Shown here piece by piece: positions 36,766-47,300 of a DNA stretch of 64,000 bases (positions are counted from its first letter, which is position 1; each line of letters begins with the position of its first letter). Source of the stretch: Burkholderia plantarii (GTDB lineage: Bacteria > Pseudomonadota > Gammaproteobacteria > Burkholderiales > Burkholderiaceae); assembly GCF_001411805.1 (NCBI RefSeq), contig NZ_CP007213.1:2666001-2730000 (forward strand), given 5' to 3'. The notes under the pieces are model-generated. The model saw only the letters and a list, made by a program, of their open reading frames with translations, was not told where the DNA came from and searched no databases. Made by a program: the position numbers and the translations under genes.

Positions 36766-37470
36766 TCACCGTGGCAGGCGCGCCCCGCGGCGGCCAGGAC
36801 CTCGACCCAGCATGGCGAGCGCGCTTGCGAGCACCGCCTGCCTGAATGCCTCGGGTCGCCTGGGCAGCACCGAGAACGGGCTCAGTACGTGGCCATACGA
36901 GACCGTCTTGCTGATCCCGTTGACGAGCAGCATGAACAAGATCTGCGCATCCTGCGGCGGCACCGCGCCGGACTCGATCGCGTCGGCGAGCAGCGGCACC
37001 AGGACGTCGTGATAAGGCCGCACGAGACGCTCGATCAGTACGTCCAGGCGTGCGCCGCTCTCGGTTGCTGCCGTCGAAAAGAACATGCCGACGTCGGGTG
37101 TCGAGAACACCTGATCGATCAGCAGCGACAGCGCCGCCTCCACGCGTTCGCGCACGCCTAGTCCGGCGGCGTCGCGCAACATCCCGGTCTGCTCGATCAT
37201 CGGTGCGGCTTCGTCGGCGATCCGCTCCACCACGGCGAGCCACAACGACTCCTTCGAGCCGAAATGGTGCGCGACGAGCGCCGGGTCGACGCCCGACGCC
37301 TTCGCGATCTCACGCACGCTGGTAGCCTCGTAGCCACGCCGCGCGAACGCAATGCGCGCATTGCGCAGCAGCGCGTCGGCACCGCCCGCCTCGTTGGAAG
37401 CCGGACGCCCGCGCGCGCGACGCGGCGTGACGCCGGTGGCGGGTCGGGCGTGGTCGTTCGACGGTTTCAT
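36766..37470 (-). CDS. TetR-family regulator
   Basis: 234 residues. The helix-turn-helix is at about 30-75: LLRNARIAFARRGYEATSVR, then EIAKASGVDPALVAHHFGSK. The C-terminal ligand domain resembles the TetR_C group with PYHDVLVPLLADAIESGAVP. The ATG at 37468-37470 follows no strong ribosome site. It is divergent from an NADH dehydrogenase gene (142-base gap), which it probably controls. Codon use here is slightly less GC-rich than in the repair operon. Confidence 0.87.
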   Translation of the reverse strand: MKPSNDHARPATGVTPRRARGRPASNEAGGADALLRNARIAFARRGYEATSVREIAKASGVDPALVAHHFGSKESLWLAVVERIADEAAPMIEQTGMLRDAAGLGVRERVEAALSLLIDQVFSTPDVGMFFSTAATESGARLDVLIERLVRPYHDVLVPLLADAIESGAVPPQDAQILFMLLVNGISKTVSYGHVLSPFSVLPRRPEAFRQAVLASALAMLGRGPGRRGARLPR

Positions 37471-37612
37471 GGGTCGTAATCTGCAGCGTCTGGCCGGAAC
37501 CCGAAATTCTAACCGCTGCCCGGCCCCGGATCGGCTCCGCTCCTTCCTGGTTTGACATGGGCACGTCCAAAACGTAGCATCGCCTAATTCATCACTTGAA
37601 GATTTATTTGCA

Positions 37613-38905
37613 ATGGGCCGAACCAAGCGAATCGTGATCGTGGGTGGTGGCATTGCCGGGCTCCTGCTCGCGACGAAACTGGGCGACGCGCTCGGCCGCA
37701 CTGGCCGGGCCCAGGTCACGCTGATCGACAGGAGCGCCACGCACATCTGGAAGCCGATGCTGCACACCATCGCGGCAGGCACTCGCGACGTGCAGCAGCA
37801 GCAGGTGATCTATCTCGCCCACGCGCGCGAGCACGGCTTCCACTACCAGCCCGGGGAAATGGAGGGGCTGGACCGTGACGCACGCGCCGTCAGGTTGGCC
37901 GAACTGCGGGCGCCGTCGGGGGAAGTGGTGATCGGCGCGCGCACCGTCGAATACGACGTGCTGATTCTCGCGCTCGGCAGCCGCGCGAACGACTTCGGGA
38001 CGCCGGGCGTCCTGGAGCACTGCCATTTCATCGATAGCCAGGCGCAGGCCGAGGCCTTCAATGAAGCGCTACGTGTCCGGGTCTTCCAGAGTGTCGTGTC
38101 GAACAGCCCGCTGCGCGTGTCGATCGTCGGCGCGGGCGCTACCGGGGTCGAGCTGGCCGCCGAGTTGAGCCGTCTGCTCGAAGTGGCCGGAAGCTATGGC
38201 GATCCGGCAATCCGGTCGCGTCTGAAGCTGACGCTGTACGAAAGCGCGCCCCGCATACTCGCAGCGTTTCCGGCCGCGGTGTCGGAGTCGAGCGAGGCGC
38301 AGTTGCGACGCATCGGATTCGATGTCCGGACCGGCACACGCGTCACCGCCGCCGGCCCCGATGGCTTCGCGCTCGGCGACGGTAGCGCGCAGCCGGCCGA
38401 TCTGATGGTGTGGGCCGCCGGCGTGAAGGCGCCCGAGTTTCTGGGCAAGCTCGACGCCATCACGTCGAATCGCTCGAACCAGATCTGCATCCGACCGACG
38501 TTGCAGTCGCTCGACGACGATCACGTTTTCGCGCTCGGCGACTGTTCCGTGCTGACGCTGCCGGGCGCCGAGCGTCCACTCGCGCCCACGGCCCAGGTCG
38601 CGACACAACAGGCGCGTTTTCTGGCGCGGCATCTGCCGGACTGGCTCGGCACCGGCAAGCTGCCCGACTTCGCCTTTCACGATTTCGGCGCATTGGTCTC
38701 GCTTAGCGACTACAACGCGTTCGGCACGCTCGGCCAATTCGGATTCTTCCGCGGCGGCTTCATCAAAGGACGCTTTGCGCAACTGAGTCACGCGATGCTG
38801 TATCGGCAGCATCAACAGGCGTTGCACGGGTTTCGCAAGGCGACGCTGCTGTGGACCGCCGAGCGCATCAACGCTCTCGTGCAGCCACGCATACGCCTGG
38901 TCTGA
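37613..38905 (+). CDS. ndh: type II NADH:quinone dehydrogenase
   Basis: 430 residues. FAD-binding IVIVGGGIAGLLLATKLGDA opens the protein, the NADH-binding GXGXXG is VSIVGAGATGVELAAELSR near 165-183, and the FAD-closing FALGDCSVLTLPG lies near 310. The C-terminal part, with FIKGRFAQLSHAMLYRQHQQ, is the amphipathic membrane-attachment region of NDH-2. It passes electrons from NADH to quinone without pumping protons. Probably a second copy used under particular stress, controlled by the divergent TetR protein (inference). Confidence 0.9.
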   Translation: MGRTKRIVIVGGGIAGLLLATKLGDALGRTGRAQVTLIDRSATHIWKPMLHTIAAGTRDVQQQQVIYLAHAREHGFHYQPGEMEGLDRDARAVRLAELRAPSGEVVIGARTVEYDVLILALGSRANDFGTPGVLEHCHFIDSQAQAEAFNEALRVRVFQSVVSNSPLRVSIVGAGATGVELAAELSRLLEVAGSYGDPAIRSRLKLTLYESAPRILAAFPAAVSESSEAQLRRIGFDVRTGTRVTAAGPDGFALGDGSAQPADLMVWAAGVKAPEFLGKLDAITSNRSNQICIRPTLQSLDDDHVFALGDCSVLTLPGAERPLAPTAQVATQQARFLARHLPDWLGTGKLPDFAFHDFGALVSLSDYNAFGTLGQFGFFRGGFIKGRFAQLSHAMLYRQHQQALHGFRKATLLWTAERINALVQPRIRLV

Positions 38906-39238
38906 CCCGGGCGCGTGTTTCGAAGCGCATGACGGCGGACCGATCGGATATCGGTCGCGTCGTCCCGCACCGGTGCCCGCCGTACCGGCGCGCCGCCTTC
39001 GCCGCGTATCGCCGCTTCGATCTCCATGCTGTCGTGACCGCGGGCTGGTCTCCGAACACCGCGGCGCCGCTCCCGCCTCGCGACCGCAAACCATCGGTCC
39101 CGGTTCGCAGGCATGCTCGCCGCGAGCAGCGGTGAGCGGCGGGAACGGCTCGCAAGCTCCGGCAGCCCGCGCGTCTGGCCGGCGACCTCGCCTTCCTGTC
39201 GGGCAAGCCCCGAACCGCCCGGCCGCCTGCGCCCGGCA
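38906..39238. other. intergenic region, 333 bases
   Basis: Between the ndh stop and the nnrS stop (convergent genes). Frames are open on both strands but show no family resemblance and no consistent codon bias. No hairpin with a T-tract was found. Confidence 0.4.
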
Positions 39239-40432
39239 TCAATCCACGCGGCCATCGACGCGCGGCCCCATCAGGAACGGCGTATAGCGGATCGTGTAGA
39301 CGAGGAACGCGACGATCCAGCAGCCGCCCGACGCGTCGATCCACGCCATGTACGGCACCGCCGGCACCAGCGGCCCGAACACGCGCAGCAGCGCCGCCGC
39401 GATCATCAGCCAGTAGCACGACCGTTCCCAGCGGCCGGCCACGAGCTTGCGGCCGGTGTGGCCGAGCGCGGTCCGCGTGACCATCGCGATGACCGCCCCG
39501 CCGATCGCGCCGACCGTCAGCGCATGCAGCGCCAGCGAATGCGGCACGACGCCGGCCGAGGCCAGCGCCAGCAGCGCGAAGCCGGCGGGAATCCACAGGC
39601 ACGACACATGGAGGATCCAGAGGATCGGCCGGTTGCCCACGCGCCAGGACCGCCAGCCGACGATCCGGGCCGCATGCAGCAGCGCGGTGACCGCGCCCGC
39701 CGCGACCAGCAGCGCGGGCGGCGCGCCGGCGGCATCGGCGCCGAGCGTCAGCACGGCGGCCGGCGCGGCCAGCCTCTCCACCACGCGAAAGCGGCGCAGC
39801 GTGAAGCCGGGAATCGCGTTCATCGTGAACATCGGCACGACGCGCCCGGTGATCACCACCACGAAGAACACGACCAGCCCGGTCGCCGCATAGGCGGTGC
39901 GCAGCGCGAGGTCGGCGCGGCCCGCCGCGGCATACCACTGGAACAGCGCGTCGAGCACGCCGAACAGCGCCAGCACCACCGGGAGGAACACGTTGCGCCG
40001 GTTGCCCGCCGCCACCAGCACGCGCAGCAGCACGAGCGCCGTGATCGGCAGGAACAGCGAATCGACCACCGCCGCCACCGCCCACGGCCCGGACCAGATC
40101 AGCACGCGGCCCGCCGCCCACCACAGCCACAGCGCCGCCAGCGCGCCGCCGCGCAGCGTGTCTCGCGAAGTCCAGGCGCGCACGGCCGTGAGCAGGAAGC
40201 CCACCACGATGGCCGCCGCGAAACCGAAGATCATCTCGTGGACGTGCCACAGCAGGCCCGACATCGACGCCACGCGCCCCGCCGCCGGCACGCCGTGCAG
40301 GGCGGCCAGCCACATCAGCATCGCCAGCGCACCGAACGCGGCGCCGGCGGGATAGAACGGCCGCATGCCGAGCCGCAGCAGCGGCGGCACCGGGGAATGC
40401 GGCGCGGCCCGCATCGGTTCGCTGATCTTCAT
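39239..40432 (-). CDS. nnrS: NnrS family haem-copper-type membrane protein
   Basis: 397 residues, about twelve hydrophobic helices. NnrS features include LRLGMRPFYPAGAAFGALAM at the start, WHVHEMIFGFAAAIVVGFLL near 65-85 with conserved His pair, ITGRVVPMFTMNAIP in the middle, and VTRTALGHTGRKL toward the end. NnrS proteins are linked to nitric-oxide stress and denitrification in Proteobacteria. AGGAGG precedes the ATG. It is divergent from a chlorite-dismutase-like protein (285-base gap), another haem protein. Confidence 0.88.
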   Translation of the reverse strand: MKISEPMRAAPHSPVPPLLRLGMRPFYPAGAAFGALAMLMWLAALHGVPAAGRVASMSGLLWHVHEMIFGFAAAIVVGFLLTAVRAWTSRDTLRGGALAALWLWWAAGRVLIWSGPWAVAAVVDSLFLPITALVLLRVLVAAGNRRNVFLPVVLALFGVLDALFQWYAAAGRADLALRTAYAATGLVVFFVVVITGRVVPMFTMNAIPGFTLRRFRVVERLAAPAAVLTLGADAAGAPPALLVAAGAVTALLHAARIVGWRSWRVGNRPILWILHVSCLWIPAGFALLALASAGVVPHSLALHALTVGAIGGAVIAMVTRTALGHTGRKLVAGRWERSCYWLMIAAALLRVFGPLVPAVPYMAWIDASGGCWIVAFLVYTIRYTPFLMGPRVDGRVD

Positions 40433-40717
40433 GCCGGCCTCCTGGATCGATGAATGCGCCGGCCAGCATAGCGCCGCTCGATTTGCGCGGGCGCCGCCCG
40501 GCGGCTGCCGGGCGCGGCACATCTCGCCATTCCATGATCGACGACAACACCGGGCGCGATTCGCCGCGACAATCGGCGCGCGTCCGTCGCTTCCGCTTCG
40601 TTCTTCGCCCCCACCTGTAACCGCCGCTGCGCGCGAAACGAATCCATGCCGGTGGCGCGATTCGCGGCGCGCGGCATCGCGGATGGCGCGCCGCCACCGT
40701 CCTGAAAGGAGAACGCC

Positions 40718-41275
40718 ATGGACCGTCTGTTTTCTTTTGCCGGCGGCAGCGCCGGCACCTGGCATGTCACGTCGGCCCGCACGCTGGCCGGCGAAAGCCT
40801 GCCGCCCGTGGCGGCGCTCGCCGTCTCGCCGGCCGGCACCGGCGCGACGGCCGGCGCCGCGCCGGGCTGGCTGCTGCGCGGCATCACGAGTCACGAGCGG
40901 TACACGTCGGGCGACGAGAAGGCGCGCCTGACGGCTTCGCAGCAGGGGCTCGGCCGCGCCGCGTCCACCTGCGCGGCGCTGATTCCGCTGCGCAAGAACG
41001 CGGCGTGGTGGGCGCTGCCGCAGGACGCGCGCCGCGAGATCCTGGAGGATCGCTCCGACCACATCCGGATCGGGCTGCGCTACCTGCCCGCGATCGCGCG
41101 CCGGCTCTATCACTGCCGCGACCTGTCGGAATCGGAGCCGTTCGATTTCCTCACCTGGTTCGAATACGCCCCGGCCGACCGCGACCGCTTCGACGAACTG
41201 GTGGCGGCCCTGCGCGCGTCCGAGGAGTGGCGCTACGTCGACCGCGACATCGAGATCCGCCTCGAGCGGCGGTGA
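40718..41275 (+). CDS. short (lineage II) chlorite-dismutase-like haem protein
   Basis: 185 residues, the size of the dimeric short clade (Nitrobacter winogradskyi type, about 183). The proximal haem ligand is His115 in RSDHIRIGLRYLPAIARRLY, and Arg128 lies 13 residues later, the same spacing as His114-Arg127 in that enzyme, so the distal catalytic Arg is kept. PFDFLTWFEYAP is a strong family block. AAAGGAG precedes the ATG. The family turns chlorite into chloride and oxygen; in organisms without (per)chlorate respiration the physiological role is uncertain. Confidence 0.88.
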   Translation: MDRLFSFAGGSAGTWHVTSARTLAGESLPPVAALAVSPAGTGATAGAAPGWLLRGITSHERYTSGDEKARLTASQQGLGRAASTCAALIPLRKNAAWWALPQDARREILEDRSDHIRIGLRYLPAIARRLYHCRDLSESEPFDFLTWFEYAPADRDRFDELVAALRASEEWRYVDRDIEIRLERR

Positions 41276-41322
41276 GCGAGGCCGGCGAAACCCGTCGCGT
41301 CGCCGGCGCCCGGCAACGGGCG

Positions 41323-42219
41323 CTAGGTTCGCGCGCCGCGCGCGGCGACGTCGAGCGAGACCTTCGTGACGGCGTCCGCCAGGAAATCGCCCACCGCCCG
41401 CACTCTCGCGGACGTGCTGATGTCGGGATGCACGACGAGCCAGACGTCGTTCGAAAAAAGCTGCGACGGCGGCAGGACCTGCACCAGATCCTCGTCGACG
41501 GCCAGAAAGTCCGGGATCACGGCTAGACCGAGCCCCGCCCGGACGGCCGCGAGCTGCGTGGGCAGGCTCGACGTGACGAGTGCGAGGTCCGCGTCCGGAG
41601 CGCGTCGGGCCAGCCAGCGCGCGGCGGGAAGGTGGTCGTGGGCCGAATCCCAGGCGATGAACGATCGCCCTTGCAGCGGATCCCGTCCGGCCGGCGGGTT
41701 GGCTTCCAGATAGTCGCGTCGTCCGTAGACGGAATAGGTCATGCGCCCCAGCCGCCTGATCTTCAGGTTGCCGCGCTCGGGACGGACGACGCGCAGCGCG
41801 ATGTCCGCCTCCTGGCTGTCGAGCTCGGCCGTCATCGTGCTGGTCGTGATCTGGAGGCGAATCAACGGATATCGCTCGCGAAACGCCGGAAGCGCCGGGA
41901 TCACGAGGTCGGTCGCGAGGTTCTCGGATGTCGCGAGGCGCACCGTGCCCGAGACGGTATCGACCAGCCCGTAGGCGCTGCGCTCGACCGCGAAGATCCC
42001 CGCCTCGACCTTCTCCGCGCCCGCCAGCACGCGCTCGCCTTCGGGCGTCAGCACATATCCGCTCTGGCTGCGGGAGAACAGCGTCGCGCCGAGATTCGCC
42101 TCGAGCTCGAGAATCCGGCGGCCGACCGTCGACACGCTCACGCCCAGATCGCCGGATGCCTTGCTCAGGCTTCCCGTCCTGGCCACGCAAAGAAAATAGC
42201 GCAGGTCGTTCCAGTCCAT
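41323..42219 (-). CDS. LysR-family transcriptional regulator
   Basis: 298 residues. The winged helix reads MDWNDLRYFLCVARTGSLSK and SVSTVGRRILELEANLGATL. The effector domain contains VRLATSENLATDLVIPALPA. The ATG at 42219 has GAGGAGG just upstream and is preferred over a GTG five codons earlier. It lies downstream of aldo/keto reductase and YciI genes on the same strand, with a 225-base gap from yciI, and may regulate them or be separate. Confidence 0.87.
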   Translation of the reverse strand: MDWNDLRYFLCVARTGSLSKASGDLGVSVSTVGRRILELEANLGATLFSRSQSGYVLTPEGERVLAGAEKVEAGIFAVERSAYGLVDTVSGTVRLATSENLATDLVIPALPAFRERYPLIRLQITTSTMTAELDSQEADIALRVVRPERGNLKIRRLGRMTYSVYGRRDYLEANPPAGRDPLQGRSFIAWDSAHDHLPAARWLARRAPDADLALVTSSLPTQLAAVRAGLGLAVIPDFLAVDEDLVQVLPPSQLFSNDVWLVVHPDISTSARVRAVGDFLADAVTKVSLDVAARGART

Positions 42220-42444
42220 CCAGGGCCTCCTCACTGACGATCACGCCGACGATGATACAGAGGGACGGCGCCGGGAACGCGCCGACGGTACCCGGCACCG
42301 TCCGGACCGCGTGATCGCGCGGGCATGCCGGCGGCGCTCGGTCCCGCGACCGGGGAAAGGGGGCGAGGCGACGCCGGACCGCCCGGCCCGGCGTCATGCC
42401 CGCGCCACCGTGCAGCCGGCGTCCCGGTTGCCCGGTGGCGCCGG

Positions 42445-42762
42445 CTACCGCGGCCCGCCGTGGGGCGAGCCGGCCGGCGCGGCCGCGTCGGCGCCCACCG
42501 CCGTGGCCCGTTCCCGGATGCGCCATCGGACCACCGGGCAGGCGACATGCGGATCCTGTCGCACGGACTTCTCCACCGTGTCGATCGAGTCCGCCTTGCG
42601 CAGCAGCAGGCCGGCGTCGGGCGGATCGGTCAGCGCGCCGGCGAGCACCAGCTCGCCCCGTTCGCCGGCCGCCCATGCCACGCGCGGATGCGATTCACGA
42701 TCGCGCTCGCGACGCGATGCGAAACCCGGTGCGAAATCGAAAAACAGCCGGACGTGCCGCAT
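42445..42762 (-). CDS. YciI-family protein
   Basis: 105 residues. The fold is the small YCII-related dimeric alpha/beta domain: MRHVRLFFDFAPGFASRRER, then HPRVAWAAGERGELVLAGAL, DPPDAGLLLRKADSIDTVEK and the RQDPHV helix. A polar, low-complexity tail of about 20 residues follows. AGGAGGAAACG is a very strong ribosome site. It is 50 bases downstream of the aldo/keto reductase gene, probably cotranscribed. YciI-like proteins often act on small aromatic or chlorinated compounds; here no substrate can be named. Confidence 0.82.
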   Translation of the reverse strand: MRHVRLFFDFAPGFASRRERDRESHPRVAWAAGERGELVLAGALTDPPDAGLLLRKADSIDTVEKSVRQDPHVACPVVRWRIRERATAVGADAAAPAGSPHGGPR

Positions 42763-42812
42763 CGTTTCCTCCTGGTGATGGAACCAGCCCGAGGCCGGCG
42801 ACCGTCCCGTGC

Positions 42813-43874
42813 TCACGACGCCTGCGCCGTCCTGTCCGACCAGAGATCGACCGGCTCGAGCCGGTCGGCGCCCTGCGTGGCCAGCATCCACCCCGGATAT
42901 TCCGGCGCGAGCTGGCTGACTTCGTCGATCCGCTCCAGTTCTTCGGCCGTCAGCGTGATGTCGAGCGCCGCGAGGTTGTCCTCGAGTTGGCTCAGGCGCT
43001 TGGCCCCGACCAGGATCGACGTCACGACCGGCTTCGACAGGAGCCACGCGAGCGCGATCCGCGCCACGCTGCAGCCGCGAGCCTCGGCCATCGGGCGCAG
43101 CGCGTCGATGACGTCCCACGCCCGCGCCTTGTCGACGATCGGGAAGTCGAACGCCGAGCGGCGCGAGCCCTGCGGCGCCGGGTTGTCGCGGCTGAACCTG
43201 CCGGACAGCAGGCCCCCGGCGAGCGGACTCCAGACCAGCAGCCCCATCTTCTCGGCCTCCAGCAACGGCACCAGCTCTCGTTCGAGATCGCGGCCGGCGA
43301 CGGAGTAATAGGCCTGCAGCGTGTCGAATCTCGCGAGATTCAGGCGGGCGGACACGCCGAGCGCCGTCGCGATTCGCCATGCCTGCCAGTTCGACACGCC
43401 GACATACCGGACCTTGCCCTGGCGCACCAGATCGTCGAGCGCGCGCAGCGTTTCGTCGATCGGCGTGAGCGTGTCGGTCGCATGGATCTGGTACAGATCG
43501 ATGTGATCGGTCTGAAGCCGCGTCAGGCTCGCCTCGACCGCGTCCATGATGTGTCCGCGCGATGCGCCGACGTCGTTCGGGCCGGGCCCCGTCCTGCTGT
43601 ACACCTTGGTGGCCAGCACGACGTCCTTGCGCGGGATGCCGAGGTTCCTGAGCGACTGACCGAGCATCGCCTCGCTCTCGCCGTCGGAGTAGACGTCGGC
43701 CGTGTCGAAAAAGTTGATGCCGGCCTCGATGCCCGCCTTGACCAGTTCGTCGGCGCGTGCCTGATTCATCTCGCCGATGTGCCGATAGACGCCGCTGCCG
43801 CTGCTGAACGTCATGGTGCCGAGACAGAGCCGGGAAACCAGCAGGCCGGTATTGCCCAATGTCTGATACTTCAT
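42813..43874 (-). CDS. aldo/keto reductase
   Basis: 353 residues, TIM-barrel AKR. The catalytic Asp-Tyr region is INFFDTADVYSDGESEAMLG, the Lys is in VVLATKVYSRTG, and the His in LYQIHATD. YVGVSNWQAWRIATAL and the NADP-binding WLLSKPVVTSILVGAKRLSQ follow. It resembles the YajO/YghZ-like clade with a long loop. AAAGGAGAG precedes the ATG. First gene of the AKR-YciI set. Confidence 0.9.
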   Translation of the reverse strand: MKYQTLGNTGLLVSRLCLGTMTFSSGSGVYRHIGEMNQARADELVKAGIEAGINFFDTADVYSDGESEAMLGQSLRNLGIPRKDVVLATKVYSRTGPGPNDVGASRGHIMDAVEASLTRLQTDHIDLYQIHATDTLTPIDETLRALDDLVRQGKVRYVGVSNWQAWRIATALGVSARLNLARFDTLQAYYSVAGRDLERELVPLLEAEKMGLLVWSPLAGGLLSGRFSRDNPAPQGSRRSAFDFPIVDKARAWDVIDALRPMAEARGCSVARIALAWLLSKPVVTSILVGAKRLSQLEDNLAALDITLTAEELERIDEVSQLAPEYPGWMLATQGADRLEPVDLWSDRTAQAS

Positions 43875-44337
43875 CGTGGACTCTCCTTTGGGGTGTAAGG
43901 CCGGATCGCCGGCGACGCACGGTACCGTCGAGGCAACGTCATCGTTTCGCATCACGAATCAATACGAATGCCGTCCAGGCAGCAGCGTCCCGATCCGGCG
44001 AAGCGGCCGAGGCGCGCCGCGCCGGTTGCGCGATCCCGCATGGAAACCTTCCGGAAAGCATTATCGGCGGCTGCCGCCGACGGGTGAATGCAAAAAACCG
44101 GCCAGCCGCTTTCCATATTTGGAAAGCCTCGCCGGCGCGACGCCCGGATCGCCTTCGCCCCGGGGACACCGCGGGTTGACGCTGAACAATGCGGCGGGAC
44201 GAAATGAAAACGGCGACCTGGCGGTCGCCGCGTGAAGCGCGAGCATGCCACCCGACAGGACGGCTGCCGCGGTCGGGGGCGGTCGGCCGACGAAGCCCGG
44301 CGGACCGGCGACGACGACGCCGAGCCGGCCCGGGTCC
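43875..44337. other. intergenic region, 463 bases, with uvrA terminator
   Basis: Both flanking genes are on the minus strand, so this is the promoter side of the aldo/keto reductase gene and the end of uvrA. It is less GC-rich than its surroundings; 44090-44135 contains the AT-rich stretch with TTTCCATATTTGGAAAG, a small palindrome (CTTTCCATATTTGGAAAG). No gene recognised. Confidence 0.45.
44201..44230 (-). terminator. intrinsic terminator of uvrA
   Basis: Read on the minus strand, CGGCGACC and GGTCGCCG form a perfect 8-base stem with a GCCA loop (44211-44230), directly followed by TTTTCATTTC (44201-44210). Stem plus T-rich tail, 108 bases past the uvrA stop, is a good rho-independent terminator. 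Confidence 0.7.
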
Positions 44338-47300
44338 TCAGCCCGCATCCACCTCCGCGCCGCTCGCCACCGGCGCCTCGCCGGCGCCGCCGCGCGCCAG
44401 CACCGGCGCGAGCGCCTGCCCGGTGTGGCTCGCGCGCACGCGCACCAGCGCCTCCGGCGGCGCGGCCGCCACGATGGTGCCGCCGCCCACGCCGCCTTCC
44501 GGACCCAGGTCGATGATCCAGTCGGCCTCGGCGATCACGTCGAGATCGTGCTCGATCACCACCACGCTGTGGCCGCCGTCCACCAGCCGGTGCAGCACGC
44601 GGATCAGCTTCGCGACGTCGGCCATGTGCAGCCCGACGGTCGGCTCGTCGAGCACGTAGAGCGTGTGCGGCGGCTTCTGGCCGCGTCGCGTGACGTCGTC
44701 GCGCACCTTGCTCAGCTCGGTCACCAGCTTGATGCGCTGCGCCTCGCCGCCCGACAGCGTCGGCGACGGCTGCCCGAGCGTCAGGTAGCCGAGCCCGACG
44801 TCCTTCATCAGCTGCAGCGGATGCGCGATGTTCGACAGCGCCGAGAAGAACGCCACGGCCTCGTCGATCTCCATCGTCAGCACCTCGCCGATGTTGCGGC
44901 CGCGCCAGGTCACGGCGAGCGTCTCGGGATTGAAGCGCTGGCCGTGGCAGACGTCGCACGGCACCTTCACGTCGGGCAGGAAGCTCATGCCGATGGTGCG
45001 CACGCCCTGCCCCTCGCACGCCGGGCAGCGCCCGTCGCCGGTGTTGAACGAGAAGCGCGAGGCGGTATAGCCGCGCGCGCGCGCTTCCAGCGTGTCGGCG
45101 AACAGCTTGCGGATGGTGTCCCACACGCCGATGTAGGTGGCCGGGCACGAGCGCGGCGTCTTGCCGATCGGCGTCTGGTCCACTTCGAGCACGCGGTCGA
45201 TCGACTCCCACCCGCTGATCGACTCGCAGCCCTGCCACGCGTGCGTGACGTCGAGCGCGGGCCGCGGCGCGCTGCGCGCCAGCACGCTGGCGCGGCGGTT
45301 GGCGGCCGGCGCGGTCTGCCCGGCGGCCTTGCGCGCGCGGCGCGTGGCCGGCGACGACAGCACCGAGCGCCCCACCGCGTCGAGCAGGTTGGCCATCAGC
45401 ACGTCGCGCGCGAGCGTCGACTTGCCCGAGCCGCTCACGCCCGTCACCGCCACCAGCCGCGCGAGCGGAATCCCGACCGTGACGTCGCGCAGGTTGTGCA
45501 GCCGGCCGCCATGCACGGTCAGCCAGCGCTCCGGCGTGAGCTCGCCGCGCTTCGCGTCGGGCGGATTCACGGCGCGCCGCGGCTGCAGCGGGTGCGTGAT
45601 CGGCTGCGCGAGGAAGCGGCCGGTCAGCGACGCCGGTTGCGCGGCCAGCTCGGCCACGCCGCCCTGCGCCACCAGCGTGCCGCCGCGCTTGCCGGCGCCG
45701 GGCCCGATGTCGATCACGTGATCGGCGCGGCGGATGGTGTCCTCGTCGTGCTCGACCACCACCAGCGTGTTGCCCTTGTCGCCGAGCTTGCGCAGCGCGT
45801 CGAGCAGGATCCGGTTGTCGCGCGGATGCAGGCCGATGGTCGGCTCGTCGAGCACGTAGCAGACGCCCTGCAAATTGCTGCCGAGCTGCGCGGCCAGGCG
45901 GATCCGCTGCGCCTCGCCGCCCGACAGGCTCGGCGCCGCGCGGTCGAGGCTCAGGTAGCCGAGCCCGACCTCCTCGAGGAACGCGAGGCGGCTGCCGATC
46001 TCGCTGACGATGTCGCGCGCGATCTGCGCGTCGCGTCCGTCGAGCTGCAGGCCGTCGATCCAGCGGCGCGTGTCGGACACGGTCCACTGCGCGACCTCGA
46101 CGATCGGATGCGCGTCGAACGTGACCGCGCGCGCCGTCGGGTTCAGGCGCGTGCCGCCGCAATCGGGACACGGCTCGCTGCCCACGCCCTCCGGCTCCTG
46201 CTCGTCGGACGGCAGCGTCTGCTCGCGGCCGCGATCGTCGCCGCCGAGCACGGTGTCGTCGTAGGCCGCGCGCTGTTCGCGCGTGAGCGCGAGGCCGGTA
46301 CCCACGCAGGTGTGGCACCAGCCGTGCTTGCTGTTGTACGAGAACATGCGCGGATCCAGCTCGGGATAGCTGGTGCCGCACACCGGGCAGGCGCGCTTGA
46401 CCGACAGCACCTTGACCGTGCCGATCGCGCTGGTGGGCAAGCCCTCGGCGAGCGCGCGCTGCAGGCCGTCGAGCGGCGCGAGCAGATGCATCACGCCCTT
46501 GCCGATCTCGAGCGTCTCGTCCAGCCGCCGCCGCAGCTCGGCCTCGCTGTCGGGCGACACGACGAGGTCGGCCACCGGCAACTCGATGGTGTGCTCGCGG
46601 AAGCGGTCGAGCTTCGGCCACGGGTCCACCGGCACGAACGCGCCGTCCACGCGCAGGTGCGTGCTGCCGCGCGCCTTGGCCCATTTCGCCAGATCGGTGT
46701 AGACGCCCTTGCGGTTGACGACGAGCGGCGCGAGCAGCCCGACGTGCTGGCCGCGATGGTCGCGCAGCAGTTGCGCGGCGATCGACTCGACCGACTGCGA
46801 GGTGACCGGCGTGCCGTCGTGGATGCAGTGCTGCAGGCCCAGCTTCACGTACAGCAGCCGCAGGAAGTGCCAGACCTCGGAGGTGGTGGCCACCGTGCTC
46901 TTGCGGCCGCCGCGCGACAGGCGCTGCTCGATCGCGACGGTGGGCGGAATGCCGTACACGGCGTCCACCTCGGGGCGCCCGGCCGGCTGCACGATCGAGC
47001 GCGCGTAGGCGTTCAGCGATTCGAGGTAGCGGCGCTGGCCCTCGTGGAACAGGATGTCGAACGCGAGCGTGGACTTGCCGGAACCCGACACGCCGGTGAT
47101 CACGTTGAACTTGCCGTGCGGGATGTCGACGTCGAGCGCCTTCAGGTTGTGCTCGCGCGCGTTGACGATGCGCACCACGTCCTCGCCCTCCACCTCGCGC
47201 CGCGCGCGCATCGCGCTGAGCTTCGCCTGCAGCGGCACGCCGTATCCGGCGGCGTCCTCGGCCGCCTGCAGGTCCATCGCGCGGTCGTACTGCAGCAGCG

